A DNA stretch of 64,000 nt from Pseudomonas putida (lineage in GTDB: Bacteria; Pseudomonadota; Gammaproteobacteria; Pseudomonadales; Pseudomonadaceae): assembly GCF_002025705.1 (NCBI RefSeq), contig NZ_CP018846.1, positions 1,913,501-1,977,500 on the forward strand, read 5' to 3'. The notes below the pieces were generated by a model. It was not told the origin of the DNA. It saw only the letters and a list, made by a program, of their open reading frames with translations, and made no database searches. Of the stretch, positions 1 through 8,541 are shown in pieces. A program made the translations under genes and the position numbers. Position 1 is the stretch's first letter, and every line of letters begins with the position of its first letter.

Positions 1-326
1 TCCCAGTTTTCGTTGCCATACGCTCGGAACCACTGACCGCTGTCGTCATGGTATTCGTAGGCATAGCGCACGGCGATTCGGTTGCCGGTGAAGGCCCACA
101 GTTCCTTGATCAGCCGGTATTCCAGTTCATGGTTCCACTTGCGGGTCAGAAACGCCTCGACCTCGGCGCGGCCACGGGGGAACTCGACGCGATTGCGCCA
201 GGCGGTATCGACGGTATAGGCCAGTGCGACTTTGGCAGGGTCGCGGCTGTTCCAGCCGTCCTCGGCGAGGCGGACCTTCTGGATGGCGGTTTCGCGGGTG
301 AAGGGAGGCAGTGGAGGGCGGGACAT
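1..326 (-). CDS. DUF1348 / NTF2-like protein, 3' part missing
   Basis: The gene runs off the left edge, so only the first 108 residues are visible. The start ([14 protein letters not shown]) follows a GGAGCCACC stretch. The visible sequence has the DUF1348 pattern: [22 protein letters not shown], then W-R-N-R, then [15 protein letters not shown] and [13 protein letters not shown]1348 proteins are small cone-shaped NTF2-fold proteins of about 150 residues with no settled biochemical role; some are annotated as SnoaL-like. The gene is read towards the window edge and nothing suggests an operon with the zeta-like pair on its right. Confidence 0.85.
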   Translation of the reverse strand, partial: MSRPPLPPFTRETAIQKVRLAEDGWNSRDPAKVALAYTVDTAWRNRVEFPRGRAEVEAFLTRKWNHELEYRLIKELWAFTGNRIAVRYAYEYHDDSGQWFRAYGNENW

Positions 327-463
327 CGGGGTGGCTCCTGGGGACTGGTTGGCAGGAAGTAGCGTAGTACTCGCTGGCGTGCCCGAGAATCGGTGCGCTT
401 GGCATTTCATTATTGCGGCAGGTGGAATAAACGGCTTGCGAGCGTCCTGACCCTCGCTTGCAT

Positions 464-1195
464 TCAGGGCTCGACTTCGTCGACGTAAGCATCGAAGAAC
501 CAGTCGGGTATTTCTTCGGCCCGATATTGCAGTTCGGTACCTTCAGTGATTTCCGCCAGCCAGACCGCGTGATCACCCGAGTTGTCGAACACGTAGGCGC
601 GGTTGCTGACGGCGATGGCATCCGGCAACAAGTCCAACGCGCGTGCGTAGCGTTTTCTTACGAGATCTGGCCTGACTGGATGGCCACCCTCCTGCACACG
701 AATCTGTACCCGGTCGATATTGATTTCAGGGTTTTCAGTTGAGACGAAGTAGAGGTAGGTGCGGTAGCCACACGCTTGGGCGTTCTGCATGAACTCGATC
801 TTGCTGGGGTGCGACATGACCGTTTCGAAACTGAAGCTGACGCCTTCAACGAGCAAGCGTTGCCGAATGAGGTCAGAAAGGACGGAGGCGAAATAGGAAT
901 TCACCTCGATCTGTCGATAGTCGACTTTAGTGCCGTGCTTCCCCAGCATTCTGGCTTCGTCAGTCAGTTGCTTCTGCTGTATCAGGTAATGATCGATGTG
1001 AAATAAAACCAGTTCAGCCAGGCTGATTTCGATACCGAAGACTGCCAGGTCGATAAAACCAGTGATTCTGGCTTCTCTTTCCAATTCGTCGGCATTGACA
1101 AAAATTCGCGTGAGGGCTGCGGGCAGGTCAGCTTTGATCGTACTTTTGCCAGATCCATTGGGACCAGCGAAAACGCGAAGCCTGGGGGCCTTCAC
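464..1195 (-). CDS. Zeta-toxin-like P-loop kinase
   Basis: This 243-residue protein starts with GTG. It has a Walker A loop GPNGSGKST at residues 11-19, followed by NADELE near residue 34. Its C-terminal half carries the pattern typical of bacterial zeta-toxin-family proteins: [11 protein letters not shown], then [13 protein letters not shown], a [10 protein letters not shown] helix and VFDNSG. Well-studied zeta toxins phosphorylate UDP-N-acetylglucosamine and block wall synthesis, but chromosomal relatives are mostly untested, so toxicity here is inferred. The start overlaps the stop of the upstream gene (GTGA), so the two are probably translationally coupled. GC content is visibly lower than in flanking genes, which suggests acquired DNA. 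Confidence 0.82.
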   Translation of the reverse strand: MKAPRLRVFAGPNGSGKSTIKADLPAALTRIFVNADELEREARITGFIDLAVFGIEISLAELVLFHIDHYLIQQKQLTDEARMLGKHGTKVDYRQIEVNSYFASVLSDLIRQRLLVEGVSFSFETVMSHPSKIEFMQNAQACGYRTYLYFVSTENPEINIDRVQIRVQEGGHPVRPDLVRKRYARALDLLPDAIAVSNRAYVFDNSGDHAVWLAEITEGTELQYRAEEIPDWFFDAYVDEVEP

Positions 1196-1686
1196 TGGGC
1201 CGGATTCTCACTGACCTTCCTGACGCTGATCTTCTCGCCAACATTGACTTTTCGCCGGGGTCTGGCATTGGCGACTACCGTTTTGGAGCCGTCAGCAGCA
1301 ACCCGCACGAGATGACCATCATCAGTACGTAGTACGCCATGGAGGCTCACCTGCAGCGCCCGCAGATAAGCGGAATGCGTTGCTTCGGTGGCACAGTCGG
1401 GAATCAACTGCTCCAGTGCGTCAAGCTCGATTTCAGTGGCATGCTTGGCTTTTGCAGCCATGGGTAGATACCTCCAGACAACCTGAAACAGATTGTAAGC
1501 GTGAGAGGCATCATAGCGCTGGCTCGGTAAAAAGGCATCAAAGGATGGCATGGTGGCGGTCCCGAAAAAGGTCGTGCCTGAGTCTGGCACAAAGGCGCTT
1601 AGCTGTTTTCGCCACGACGTGTAGTCCAATTCTGCTTCGTTGCGCTTGCGGAGCATATCCAGGGCTTTACCTATGGCGCGATCCAC
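1192..1686 (-). CDS. Unknown protein coupled to the zeta-like kinase (candidate antitoxin or partner)
   Basis: The product is 164 residues with no motif I recognise. It begins MDRAIGKALDMLRKRNEAEL, has a middle rich in aromatic residues (SYDA-type tract, VVWRYLP), and ends in a basic tail (ARPRRKVNVGEKISVRKV). It lies directly upstream of the zeta-like gene with a 4-base GTGA overlap, the arrangement expected of an antitoxin or chaperone-like partner. It does not look like the epsilon antitoxin. GC is lower than the genome norm, like its partner. The antitoxin role is inferred from position only. Confidence 0.65.
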   Translation of the reverse strand: MDRAIGKALDMLRKRNEAELDYTSWRKQLSAFVPDSGTTFFGTATMPSFDAFLPSQRYDASHAYNLFQVVWRYLPMAAKAKHATEIELDALEQLIPDCATEATHSAYLRALQVSLHGVLRTDDGHLVRVAADGSKTVVANARPRRKVNVGEKISVRKVSENPAQ

Positions 1687-1730
1687 ACGGCGCGGCTAGT
1701 GTCACTGGATTGTCCAGCGAGGCATCGAGC

Positions 1731-2204
1731 ATGAACAGGACGTCAATTGCAGCGATCGGGCTGCTGGCAGTGAGTCTGGCCGCCAATGCCGAAGAAGGCG
1801 AGCGAGAGGGGGACTATTGGTATGTGCAGACCAGCGCCTATACCAAGCACTGGACCCACGACCCGGAGCACAACAACCACCAGGAACTGTTCGGCATCGA
1901 GCGTATCTATACCGACGGCTTGCTGTGGGGCGCAGCGACCTTCAAGAACTCGTTCTCCCAGCGGTCGTACTACGCCTACCTGGGCAAGGTCTGGGAACAT
2001 GAGCGCTATCCGGTCTATGCCAAGCTGAGCGCCGGGTTGATCGAGGGCTACAAGGGCGAGTATGACGACAAGATTCCGTTGAACCACTTCGGCGTCGCGC
2101 CGGTGATCATTCCATCGTTCGGGGCTCACTGGGGGCCAGTGGGGGCCGAGTTCGTGGTGCTGGGAGGGGCTGCGGGGATGGTCAACGTCGGGTTGCGGTT
2201 CTGA
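1731..2204 (+). CDS. Small outer-membrane beta-barrel, PagP-like
   Basis: The product is 157 residues: a signal peptide (MNRTSIAAIGLLAVSLAANA), then alternating aromatic/polar strands ending in VNVGLRF, an outer-membrane-type C-terminal aromatic. The order and spacing of FGIERIYTDG, ATFKNSF and FGVAPVIIPSFGAHWGPV recall E. coli PagP, the palmitoyl transferase that acylates lipid A. In PagP the catalytic Asp-Ser pair lies in FKDSW; here the comparable segment reads FKNSF, so the Asp is Asn. Related Pseudomonas proteins are sometimes labelled transporters without good support. The start at 1731 is chosen because it gives a complete signal peptide; in-frame codons upstream lie antisense to the preceding gene. 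Confidence 0.6.
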   Translation: MNRTSIAAIGLLAVSLAANAEEGEREGDYWYVQTSAYTKHWTHDPEHNNHQELFGIERIYTDGLLWGAATFKNSFSQRSYYAYLGKVWEHERYPVYAKLSAGLIEGYKGEYDDKIPLNHFGVAPVIIPSFGAHWGPVGAEFVVLGGAAGMVNVGLRF

Positions 2205-2229
2205 TCTTCTACAGGTTGGCGAGGGCCAT

Positions 2230-2278
2230 TGTAGGAGCGGCCTTGCCGGGGCGCCGGACCGGCAAGGCCGCTCCTACA
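2230..2278. repeat. REP-type inverted repeat
   Basis: Two 20-base arms (2230-2249 and 2259-2278) are exact reverse complements around a 9-base centre. They carry the GTAGGAGCGGCCTTGCCGG core seen at several other sites in this window. It lies between convergent genes, so it may also act as a bidirectional terminator. Confidence 0.85.
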
Positions 2279-2286
2279 GAGCCATC

Positions 2287-3501
2287 TCAGTCGGCAGCCA
2301 GTGCTACCCCAGCCTTGTTGCGCCCACCGAGCCACACCAGCAGCAACCCGGCAGCCGCCAGCACGCCGCCGGCCATCGGTACTGCAGCGTAACCAAGGTT
2401 CAGGCTGATCACCGCGCCGCCCAAGGCCGCGCCTACGGCGTTACCCAGGTTGAACGCACCTACGTTGATCGACGACGCCAGCCCAGGTGCCTCGATGGCG
2501 GCGGTCATCACCCGCATCTGCAGCGGTGGCACCACCGCGAAGGTGAACATGCCCCACACCAGCAAGGCGATGGCGGCGCCGACATGGCTGCCCAGTACCA
2601 GTGGCATCAGCAGCATGATCAGCGCAAGCAAGCCGAGGAAAATCTTCGCCGCACCCTCCAGTGACCAGTCAGCCAGGCGGCCACCCAGGCTGTTGCCCAA
2701 GGTGAAGCCTACGCCGATCAGCACCAGGCCAAGGGTGACGAAACTGTCCGAGGCACCGGTCAGTTCCGCCAGCACTGGCGCCACGTAGGTATACAGGGTG
2801 AACATGGCGCCAGCCCCCAGCACCGTGGTTGCCATCGCCAGTAGCACGCTGGGGCGGGCGATCACCGCCAGTTCCTTGCGCACATGCGGCACGCTGCCGC
2901 GTTCACCCTTGGGCAGGGCGTACCACAGGGCGGCCATGGCCAGCAGGCCGAGAACCGCCGTGCCGGCGAAGGCCATGCGCCAGCCGACTTGCTGGCCAAC
3001 CCAGGTGGCAGCCGGCACACCGCCGATGTTGGCGATGGTCAGGCCCATGAACATGGTCGCCACGGCGCTGGCCTGTTTTTCCTTGGGCACGACGCTGGCG
3101 GCCACCACGGCACCAAGGCCGAAGAAGGCCCCATGGTTGAGGCTGGTGACCAGGCGCGAGGCGAGCAGGCTGTAGTAGTCCGGTGACAGTGCCGAGAGCA
3201 GGTTGCCCAGGGTGAAAATCGCCATCAGGGCCATCAGCGCTGCGCGTTTGCCGAAGCGGCTGAACAGCAAGGTCATGATCGGCGCCCCGACCATCACGCC
3301 GATGGCATAGGCGGTAATCAGCATGCCGGCGCTGGGGATGCTCACGTCGACGCCCTGGGCGATCACCGGCAGCAGGCCCATCGGGGTGAACTCGGTGGTG
3401 CCGATGCCAAAGGCACCGATGGCCAAGGCGAACAGCACCCGAGCAGGCTTCATTGTGCGGGCTTCACTGGCAGTGCCCAGGGGTTGCAGGGGCGTGGTCA
3501 T
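2287..3501 (-). CDS. MFS exporter of the DHA1 (AraJ/YdhP-like) type
   Basis: The product is 404 residues with about 12 hydrophobic helices. The N-terminal motif ALAIGAFGIGTTEFTPMGLLP is characteristic of the AraJ/YdhP/NepI group of drug:H+ antiporter-1 exporters, and the loop 2-3 motif appears as FSRFGKRAAL. These proteins export sugars, nucleosides or drugs; the substrate cannot be read from the sequence. The frame is open further upstream but that part lies inside dkgB; the start at 3501 (MTTPLQPLG) fits family length. It lies 4 bases downstream of dkgB, so the two are probably one transcript. Confidence 0.85.
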   Translation of the reverse strand: MTTPLQPLGTASEARTMKPARVLFALAIGAFGIGTTEFTPMGLLPVIAQGVDVSIPSAGMLITAYAIGVMVGAPIMTLLFSRFGKRAALMALMAIFTLGNLLSALSPDYYSLLASRLVTSLNHGAFFGLGAVVAASVVPKEKQASAVATMFMGLTIANIGGVPAATWVGQQVGWRMAFAGTAVLGLLAMAALWYALPKGERGSVPHVRKELAVIARPSVLLAMATTVLGAGAMFTLYTYVAPVLAELTGASDSFVTLGLVLIGVGFTLGNSLGGRLADWSLEGAAKIFLGLLALIMLLMPLVLGSHVGAAIALLVWGMFTFAVVPPLQMRVMTAAIEAPGLASSINVGAFNLGNAVGAALGGAVISLNLGYAAVPMAGGVLAAAGLLLVWLGGRNKAGVALAAD

Positions 3502-3505
3502 GGCA

Positions 3506-4309
3506 TCAGTCCCAGATCGGTGCCAGGCCTTCAGGGCTGACTTCGCGGCCATTGCGCTCGAGTTTGGCGATACGGGCCATGTCCTCGTCGTCCAGGCGCA
3601 GGTCGCGGGCGAGCAGGTTGCTGGCCAGGTTCTCGCGTTTGGTCGAAGACGGGATAACCGCATAACCCTGCTGCATGGCCCAGGCCAAGGCGACTTGGGC
3701 GACAGTGGCCTTGTGCTTGTTGGCGATCTCGGTCAGCACCGGGTCTTTCAGGACCTTGCCGTAGGCCAGGGTCATGTACGAGGTGACGGTGATGCCTTGT
3801 TCCTTGAGGAACGCCGTCAGCTTGCTGTTCTGCAGGTACGGGCTGAGCTCGATCTGGTTGGTGGCGATTTCGCCTTTGCCGACCACGGCGATGGCCTGGC
3901 GGGTCAATTCGATATTGAAGTTGGACACGCCGATCTGGCGGCTCAGGCCCAGCTTCTTGGCCTCGGCAAGGGCTGCCATGTATTCGCCCAGTTCGACGCC
4001 GTTGCCCGGAGCCGGCCAGTGGATCAGCAGCAGGTCGACGTAGTCGGTGCGCAGTTTCTGCAGGCTGTCGCGCAGGCTGGGGATCAGCTTGTCGGCGGCG
4101 TAGTTTTCAACCCAGATCTTGGTGGTGATGAACAGCTCGCTGCGCGGTACGCCGCTTTCGGCGATGGCCTGGCCGACATCGGCTTCGTTCTGGTAGATCT
4201 GCGCGGTGTCGATGACTCGGTAGCCCAGTTCAAGGGCGGCCTTCACCGAGTCGATGACGGCCTGGCCCTTGAGGCGGAAAGTACCGAGGCCGAAGGATGG
4301 AATGCTCAT
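3506..4309 (-). CDS. dkgB: Aldo/keto reductase, 2,5-diketo-D-gluconate reductase B type
   Basis: The product is 267 residues, the usual length for DkgB, starting at [15 protein letters not shown]. Family motifs are present: [14 protein letters not shown] containing the catalytic Asp and Tyr, LLLIHWPAP with the catalytic His, IGVSNF, and the NADPH-binding [13 protein letters not shown]. It should be a cytosolic NADPH-dependent reductase of 2,5-diketogluconate, methylglyoxal and other aldehydes. A further in-frame start lies 63 bases upstream, but the added residues do not resemble the family. It is followed immediately by an MFS exporter gene. Confidence 0.88.
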   Translation of the reverse strand: MSIPSFGLGTFRLKGQAVIDSVKAALELGYRVIDTAQIYQNEADVGQAIAESGVPRSELFITTKIWVENYAADKLIPSLRDSLQKLRTDYVDLLLIHWPAPGNGVELGEYMAALAEAKKLGLSRQIGVSNFNIELTRQAIAVVGKGEIATNQIELSPYLQNSKLTAFLKEQGITVTSYMTLAYGKVLKDPVLTEIANKHKATVAQVALAWAMQQGYAVIPSSTKRENLASNLLARDLRLDDEDMARIAKLERNGREVSPEGLAPIWD

Positions 4310-4496
4310 GGGATCTGCTCCTGATGAATGAACGTCGGACCGAACCGAGCCGTGTGGCTCGGACTCGATCACTGTTCGAGTGCGGAGCAGTGTGCGGGTT
4401 TCAGCGCGATTGATTAAGGCAGCGCTCAGCTAAGGTCATTTGTCCTGAAATCACGAATAGGCCATTGGCTCATGCAAAACCGATAAGGCGGCACCT

Positions 4497-6071
4497 TCAA
4501 TTCTCGATAAGCGCCGAGGTGGATTGCAGTAACCATAGCCGGCTCAGGTCCGCTACCTGACGCTCCAGCGTTGACTGCACGCCGATGCGCTGTGCCTCAC
4601 GGTCCTGCCGCAGCAAAGTGTCGAGAACACCCAGCAAGTCACGATCCTTGCTGCTGGAAGTTTTGTTGTTGAGGTCTGATGTCTCGATGCCTTTCTGGTA
4701 GGTGCGAACTCGTTCTTTCTGGGTCGCCTGCTGCGACACACTGGCATCTGTCATCACACCCTTGCGCCAGCCCAGGCGAGTAGTGCTGTTCGACTGGTCG
4801 TTGACTTCGTGGTAGCGATAATTCTGTGATTCGTTGTCACGGGTCAGCTGCAGGTCCATCCCTGGGTTAAGTCCTTCGTGCCATGCGGCCCGCAGGTTGG
4901 CCTGTTGTTGCTGCTCCACGCGAAGGTTGGGGTCGGTATCGATCCTGGTCGACTGAGAAGCCTGGTAGCTGAAACCATCTGCCTCCTCCGGCTTCAGGGG
5001 ATTTGGCTGCTTCGTGGGCTGGCTGATCGATGCGTTGAAGTCGGCCAGGCCGCTGAGCAGCAATCGGCTGTTCTTGTTCAGGGCCACGGCCGAGTTGGCC
5101 GGGCGGGTGTGGTTGTCATCGACGCTGTTGAGCTGGCTGAAGGCATCCTTGAAAAGGCCCATCAGTTGTTTGTCGCCGTGGCCACGCTGCTGCGCGGCGT
5201 CAAACTGATTCAAGTAGTTGGCCAGCGCCGCCTGGCGCATGGCTTGGCTCCCCAGCAACTCGCCGCCCTGGGTGTCGAAGCTCATCTTCACCTCGCCACT
5301 GGGGCCCTGCAGTTTCAAGCTGCGCGTCTGGTCGTCCAGGCGCAGTTCGAAGGTTTGCGGTTCGCCGCTGCTGGTGACCAGCTGCGCGTCGAGTTGCAGG
5401 CCGGTGAACAGCGTCGGGTCGAGCTTGACCAGCGCGCCGAGCTGGAGGCTTGGCGGTTCCTGGGTCAGGCCGTTGATGGCCGACTGGAAGCTGCCAGCCA
5501 GCGCTGCCAGGCCATCCAGCTCCTTGGCGTTGAGCGTGCCGCCCTGAACCTGTGCATTCACGGCCAGGCCTTGCTCGCTGCTGTACAGGCCCAGGGTCAC
5601 GGTGGCGCCGGAAGCGGTGGTGAGGCTGAAGGTGATGCTGTTGCTGGCGTATTCGCGCAGCCCCGACTGCTGCAGGCCCAGGATCAGCGGGTTTGGCGCG
5701 GACGCGTCGTTCACCAGTAGGCCGGATTGGGCGATGGTCGCACCGCCATTGGCGGCCAGTTGCGCCATCAGCGCTGCCCCCAGGCCCTGGAAGCGCGCGC
5801 TGGTCGAGCCCGATTGAATGGCAGCGGCCATGTACTGGCTAAGCTTGTCGACACCTGGCGCTTCCCAGACATAGCGGCTGGAGATGTTTTGCAGGGTGCC
5901 TTTGGCGGAGTAGATGTCGCTGTCCATGCCGATCAATTGCTGGCCGAGGACCACCTGTGTACTCGCCTGCGTCAACGTGCTGGCGACCTGGCTGGTCGCG
6001 TTCAACTGGGAAGTCGCGGCAGGCGTGACCTGGACGGGGAGGGGGCGAACGGCAGCAATCGGATTCATCAT
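4497..6071 (-). CDS. Large protein of unknown function, Gln/Ser/Ala-rich
   Basis: The product is 524 residues. No signal peptide, membrane helix or catalytic motif is evident. The N-terminus is low complexity (many Thr, Ala, Gln). Residues about 30-120 repeat small and polar residues (VVLGQQLIGMDSD, QYMAAAIQSG), and a beta-rich middle (SITFSLTTASGATVTLGLYS, LQLDAQLVTSSGEPQTFELRL) is followed by a charged Gln-rich tail ending in a predicted helix (LLRQDREAQRIGVQSTLERQVADLSRLWLL). The mix of secretion-like low complexity and beta repeats suggests a surface or structural protein, but I do not recognise the family. Its 3' end has lower GC than the 5' end. Confidence 0.7.
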   Translation of the reverse strand: MMNPIAAVRPLPVQVTPAATSQLNATSQVASTLTQASTQVVLGQQLIGMDSDIYSAKGTLQNISSRYVWEAPGVDKLSQYMAAAIQSGSTSARFQGLGAALMAQLAANGGATIAQSGLLVNDASAPNPLILGLQQSGLREYASNSITFSLTTASGATVTLGLYSSEQGLAVNAQVQGGTLNAKELDGLAALAGSFQSAINGLTQEPPSLQLGALVKLDPTLFTGLQLDAQLVTSSGEPQTFELRLDDQTRSLKLQGPSGEVKMSFDTQGGELLGSQAMRQAALANYLNQFDAAQQRGHGDKQLMGLFKDAFSQLNSVDDNHTRPANSAVALNKNSRLLLSGLADFNASISQPTKQPNPLKPEEADGFSYQASQSTRIDTDPNLRVEQQQQANLRAAWHEGLNPGMDLQLTRDNESQNYRYHEVNDQSNSTTRLGWRKGVMTDASVSQQATQKERVRTYQKGIETSDLNNKTSSSKDRDLLGVLDTLLRQDREAQRIGVQSTLERQVADLSRLWLLQSTSALIEN

Positions 6072-6153
6072 CAGCGTTCCATGCAGATTCTGTGGGTATC
6101 AAGGCTATCGGCGCGGCCTCAGGAAACCTGAGTGTGTATTGCGTACAAACGAA

Positions 6154-6178
6154 ACGGCCCGCCATAAAGGCGGGCCGT
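6154..6178 (-). terminator. Rho-independent terminator of cysI-DUF934
   Basis: A 10-bp stem (ACGGCCCGCC / GGCGGGCCGT) with loop ATAAA lies just downstream of the DUF934 stop. On the minus strand it is followed by TTTCGTTTGT. Confidence 0.85.
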
Positions 6179-6196
6179 GGGCATTGCCGGCAACGA

Positions 6197-6691
6197 TCAG
6201 CGGCGGCGGAACAGCGGCAGCGGTTCGTCGGTGGCGCCCTGGTAGGTCACCGAGAAGTCCTTCAGGCTTTGCAGCGCGTCTTCCGGGTCTTTGTCGGCAC
6301 GGATGGCGAACGCGTCGAAGCCGCAACGGGCCATGAAGAACAGCTGGTCACGCAGTACGTCGCCAATGGCGCGCAACTCGCCCTTGAAGCCGTAGCGGTC
6401 ACGGAGCAGGCGCGCATTGGAGTAGTTGCGCCCGTCGGTGAAGGCCGGGAAGTTCAGGGCGATGACCTGGAAGTGCTGCACGTCGTCGCCGATTTCTTCC
6501 GCCTGCTCGTCGCTGTCCAGCCACACGCCCAGGCCGCCGTCGCGGGCCTTGAGCACGTGGGCATGGTCGCGCCACATCTGCAGCGGGACGATGTAGTCGT
6601 CGCAGTTGCTCAGTTCGTCGAACGAGAAGTCCTTGGGCAGCAGGTGCCAGGTTTCGTCGACGATCTGGTTGTTCTTAATGATTCGCTGCAT
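6197..6691 (-). CDS. DUF934 protein, sulfite reductase partner
   Basis: The product is 164 residues of the DUF934 family, nearly always encoded beside the single-subunit CysI of pseudomonads and other proteobacteria. Family features seen are GLGVWLDSDEQAEEIGDD, FPAFTDGRNYSNARLLRDRYGF and GELRAIGDVLRDQLFFMARCGFDAF. It may help electron delivery to, or assembly of, the reductase, since this CysI lacks an obvious CysJ neighbour; that role is inferred. Its start lies 17 bases inside cysI, indicating coupled translation. Confidence 0.9.
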   Translation of the reverse strand: MQRIIKNNQIVDETWHLLPKDFSFDELSNCDDYIVPLQMWRDHAHVLKARDGGLGVWLDSDEQAEEIGDDVQHFQVIALNFPAFTDGRNYSNARLLRDRYGFKGELRAIGDVLRDQLFFMARCGFDAFAIRADKDPEDALQSLKDFSVTYQGATDEPLPLFRRR

Positions 6692-8327
6692 AGACGCGTT
6701 CCTTGAAGGGGTCGATGCCGATACGCTGGTAGGTGTCGATGAAACGCTCTTCCTCGGTACGTTGTTCGACGTACACGGCGATCAGCTTCTCGATCACATC
6801 GGCCATGTCATCCTGGGCGAAGGACGGGCCGAGGATCTTGCCCAGGCTTGCGTCGCGCGCGGCGTTGCCGCCCAGCGATACCTGGTAGAACTCCTCGCCC
6901 TTCTTGTCCACCCCGAGGATGCCGATGTGGCCGACGTGGTGGTGGCCGCAGGCGTTCATGCAGCCGGAGATGTTCAGGTCGATCTCGCCGATGTCGAACA
7001 GGTAGTCCAGGTCGTCGAAACGGCGCTGGATGGATTCGGCGATCGGGATCGACTTGGCGTTGGCCAGCGAGCAGTAATCACCACCCGGGCAGCAGATGAT
7101 GTCGGTCAGCAGGCCGATGTTCGGCGTGGCGAAGCCGCCCTCGCGCAGTTCCATCCACAGCGCGTGCAGCTGGCGCTGCTCTACGTCGGCGAGGATGATG
7201 TTCTGCTCGTGGGAGGTGCGCAGGAAGCCGAAGCTGTAACGCTCGGCGAGGTCCGCCACGGCGTCCAGCTGTTTGTCGGTCAGGTCGCCAGGGGCAACGC
7301 CGGTAGGCTTCAGCGACAGGGTTACCGACACATAGCCTGGGCGCTTGTGGGCGCGGGTGTTGCGCGAGCGCCAGCGGGCGAAGCCTGGGAATTCGGCGTC
7401 CTGGGCGCTGTAATCGACGTTGTCGAGGGCCAGGTAGTCCGGGTCGACGAAGTGGCGCGACACGCGCTGGACTTCTGCTTCGGTCAGGGTGGTGCTGCCG
7501 CCACGCAGGTGGGCCATTTCGGCCTCGACCTTCTCGGCGAACACTTCCGGGGTCAGCGCCTTGACCAGGATCTTGATCCGCGCCTTGTACTTGTTGTCAC
7601 GGCGACCGTAACGGTTGTACACGCGCAGGATGGCGTCGAGGTAGCTGATCAGGTCCTGCCACGGCAGGAACTCGTTGATGAACGAGCCGACCACCGGAGT
7701 ACGGCCCAGGCCGCCACCGACCAGCACGCGGAAGCCCAACTCGCCAGCGGCGTTGCGCACCGGCTCCAGGCCGATGTCGTGGACTTCGATGGCGGCACGG
7801 TCTTCCTTGGAGCCGTTGATGGCAATCTTGAACTTGCGCGGCAGGTAGGCGAATTCCGGGTGGAAGGTGGTCCACTGGCGGACGATTTCGCACCATGGGC
7901 GCGGGTCGACGATTTCATCTGCGGCAACACCGGCGAACTGGTCGGTGGTGGTGTTGCGCAGGCAGTTGCCGCTGGTCTGGATTGCGTGCATCTGCACGGT
8001 GGCCAGCTCGGCGAGGATGTCCGGGATGTCTTCCAGCGCCGGCCAGTTGTACTGCACGTTCTGGCGCGTGGAAATGTGGGCGTAGCCCTTGTCGTAGTCG
8101 CGGGCGATCTTGGCCAGGGTGCGAACCTGGGTGGCGTTCAGCTGGCCGTACGGCACGGCGACACGCAGCATCGGCGCGAAACGTTGGATGTAAAGGCCGT
8201 TCTGCAGGCGCAGAGGGCGGAATTCTTCTTCGCTCAGCTCACCGGCCAGGTAGCGGCGGGTCTGATCACGGAACTGCTTGACGCGGTCCTCGATGATCCG
8301 CTGATCGTACTCGTCGTATACGTACAT
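6675..8327 (-). CDS. cysI: Sulfite/nitrite reductase haemoprotein
   Basis: The product is 550 residues and full length for a sirohaem reductase. It has two ferredoxin-like half repeats, the sirohaem-binding region around THQNVQYNW-like STRQNVQYNWP, and the 4Fe-4S/sirohaem ligands C413-X5-C419 (CCPGGDYC) and C456-X3-C460 (SGCMNACGHH). It reduces sulfite to sulfide for cysteine synthesis in the cytosol. The position next to DUF934 and metH's neighbourhood fits assimilatory sulfur metabolism rather than nitrite use. A divergent 214-base promoter region separates it from the binding-protein gene. Confidence 0.92.
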   Translation of the reverse strand: MYVYDEYDQRIIEDRVKQFRDQTRRYLAGELSEEEFRPLRLQNGLYIQRFAPMLRVAVPYGQLNATQVRTLAKIARDYDKGYAHISTRQNVQYNWPALEDIPDILAELATVQMHAIQTSGNCLRNTTTDQFAGVAADEIVDPRPWCEIVRQWTTFHPEFAYLPRKFKIAINGSKEDRAAIEVHDIGLEPVRNAAGELGFRVLVGGGLGRTPVVGSFINEFLPWQDLISYLDAILRVYNRYGRRDNKYKARIKILVKALTPEVFAEKVEAEMAHLRGGSTTLTEAEVQRVSRHFVDPDYLALDNVDYSAQDAEFPGFARWRSRNTRAHKRPGYVSVTLSLKPTGVAPGDLTDKQLDAVADLAERYSFGFLRTSHEQNIILADVEQRQLHALWMELREGGFATPNIGLLTDIICCPGGDYCSLANAKSIPIAESIQRRFDDLDYLFDIGEIDLNISGCMNACGHHHVGHIGILGVDKKGEEFYQVSLGGNAARDASLGKILGPSFAQDDMADVIEKLIAVYVEQRTEEERFIDTYQRIGIDPFKERVYAANH

Positions 8328-8490
8328 AAAAGTCCTGTCTCAGGCTGCATGCAGCTATTCGCGCGCACGGCCGCGCACTCCGGTTCGGAGCCGGGGAACG
8401 ATAGCAGGTTGGGTTTATGCGCTAAAGTGATGTTTTTGCATATGAAAAGAACCAAACGAACTAAGTGAGACTGACTGGCATTTGTTACCC

Positions 8491-8515
8491 CCGAGTGCGA
8501 CAGGTTTATACTCGG
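8491..8515 (+). promoter_or_regulatory. Possible promoter with inverted repeat upstream of the binding-protein gene
   Basis: CCGAGT (8491-8496) and ACTCGG (8510-8515) form an inverted repeat overlapping a good -10 hexamer TATACT at 8507-8512. A weak -35 (TTGTTA, 8482-8487) is 19 bases upstream. A repressor site is possible but inferred. Confidence 0.35.
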
Positions 8516-8541
8516 TGGTTTGTTTCAATGGGTGTATCCGC

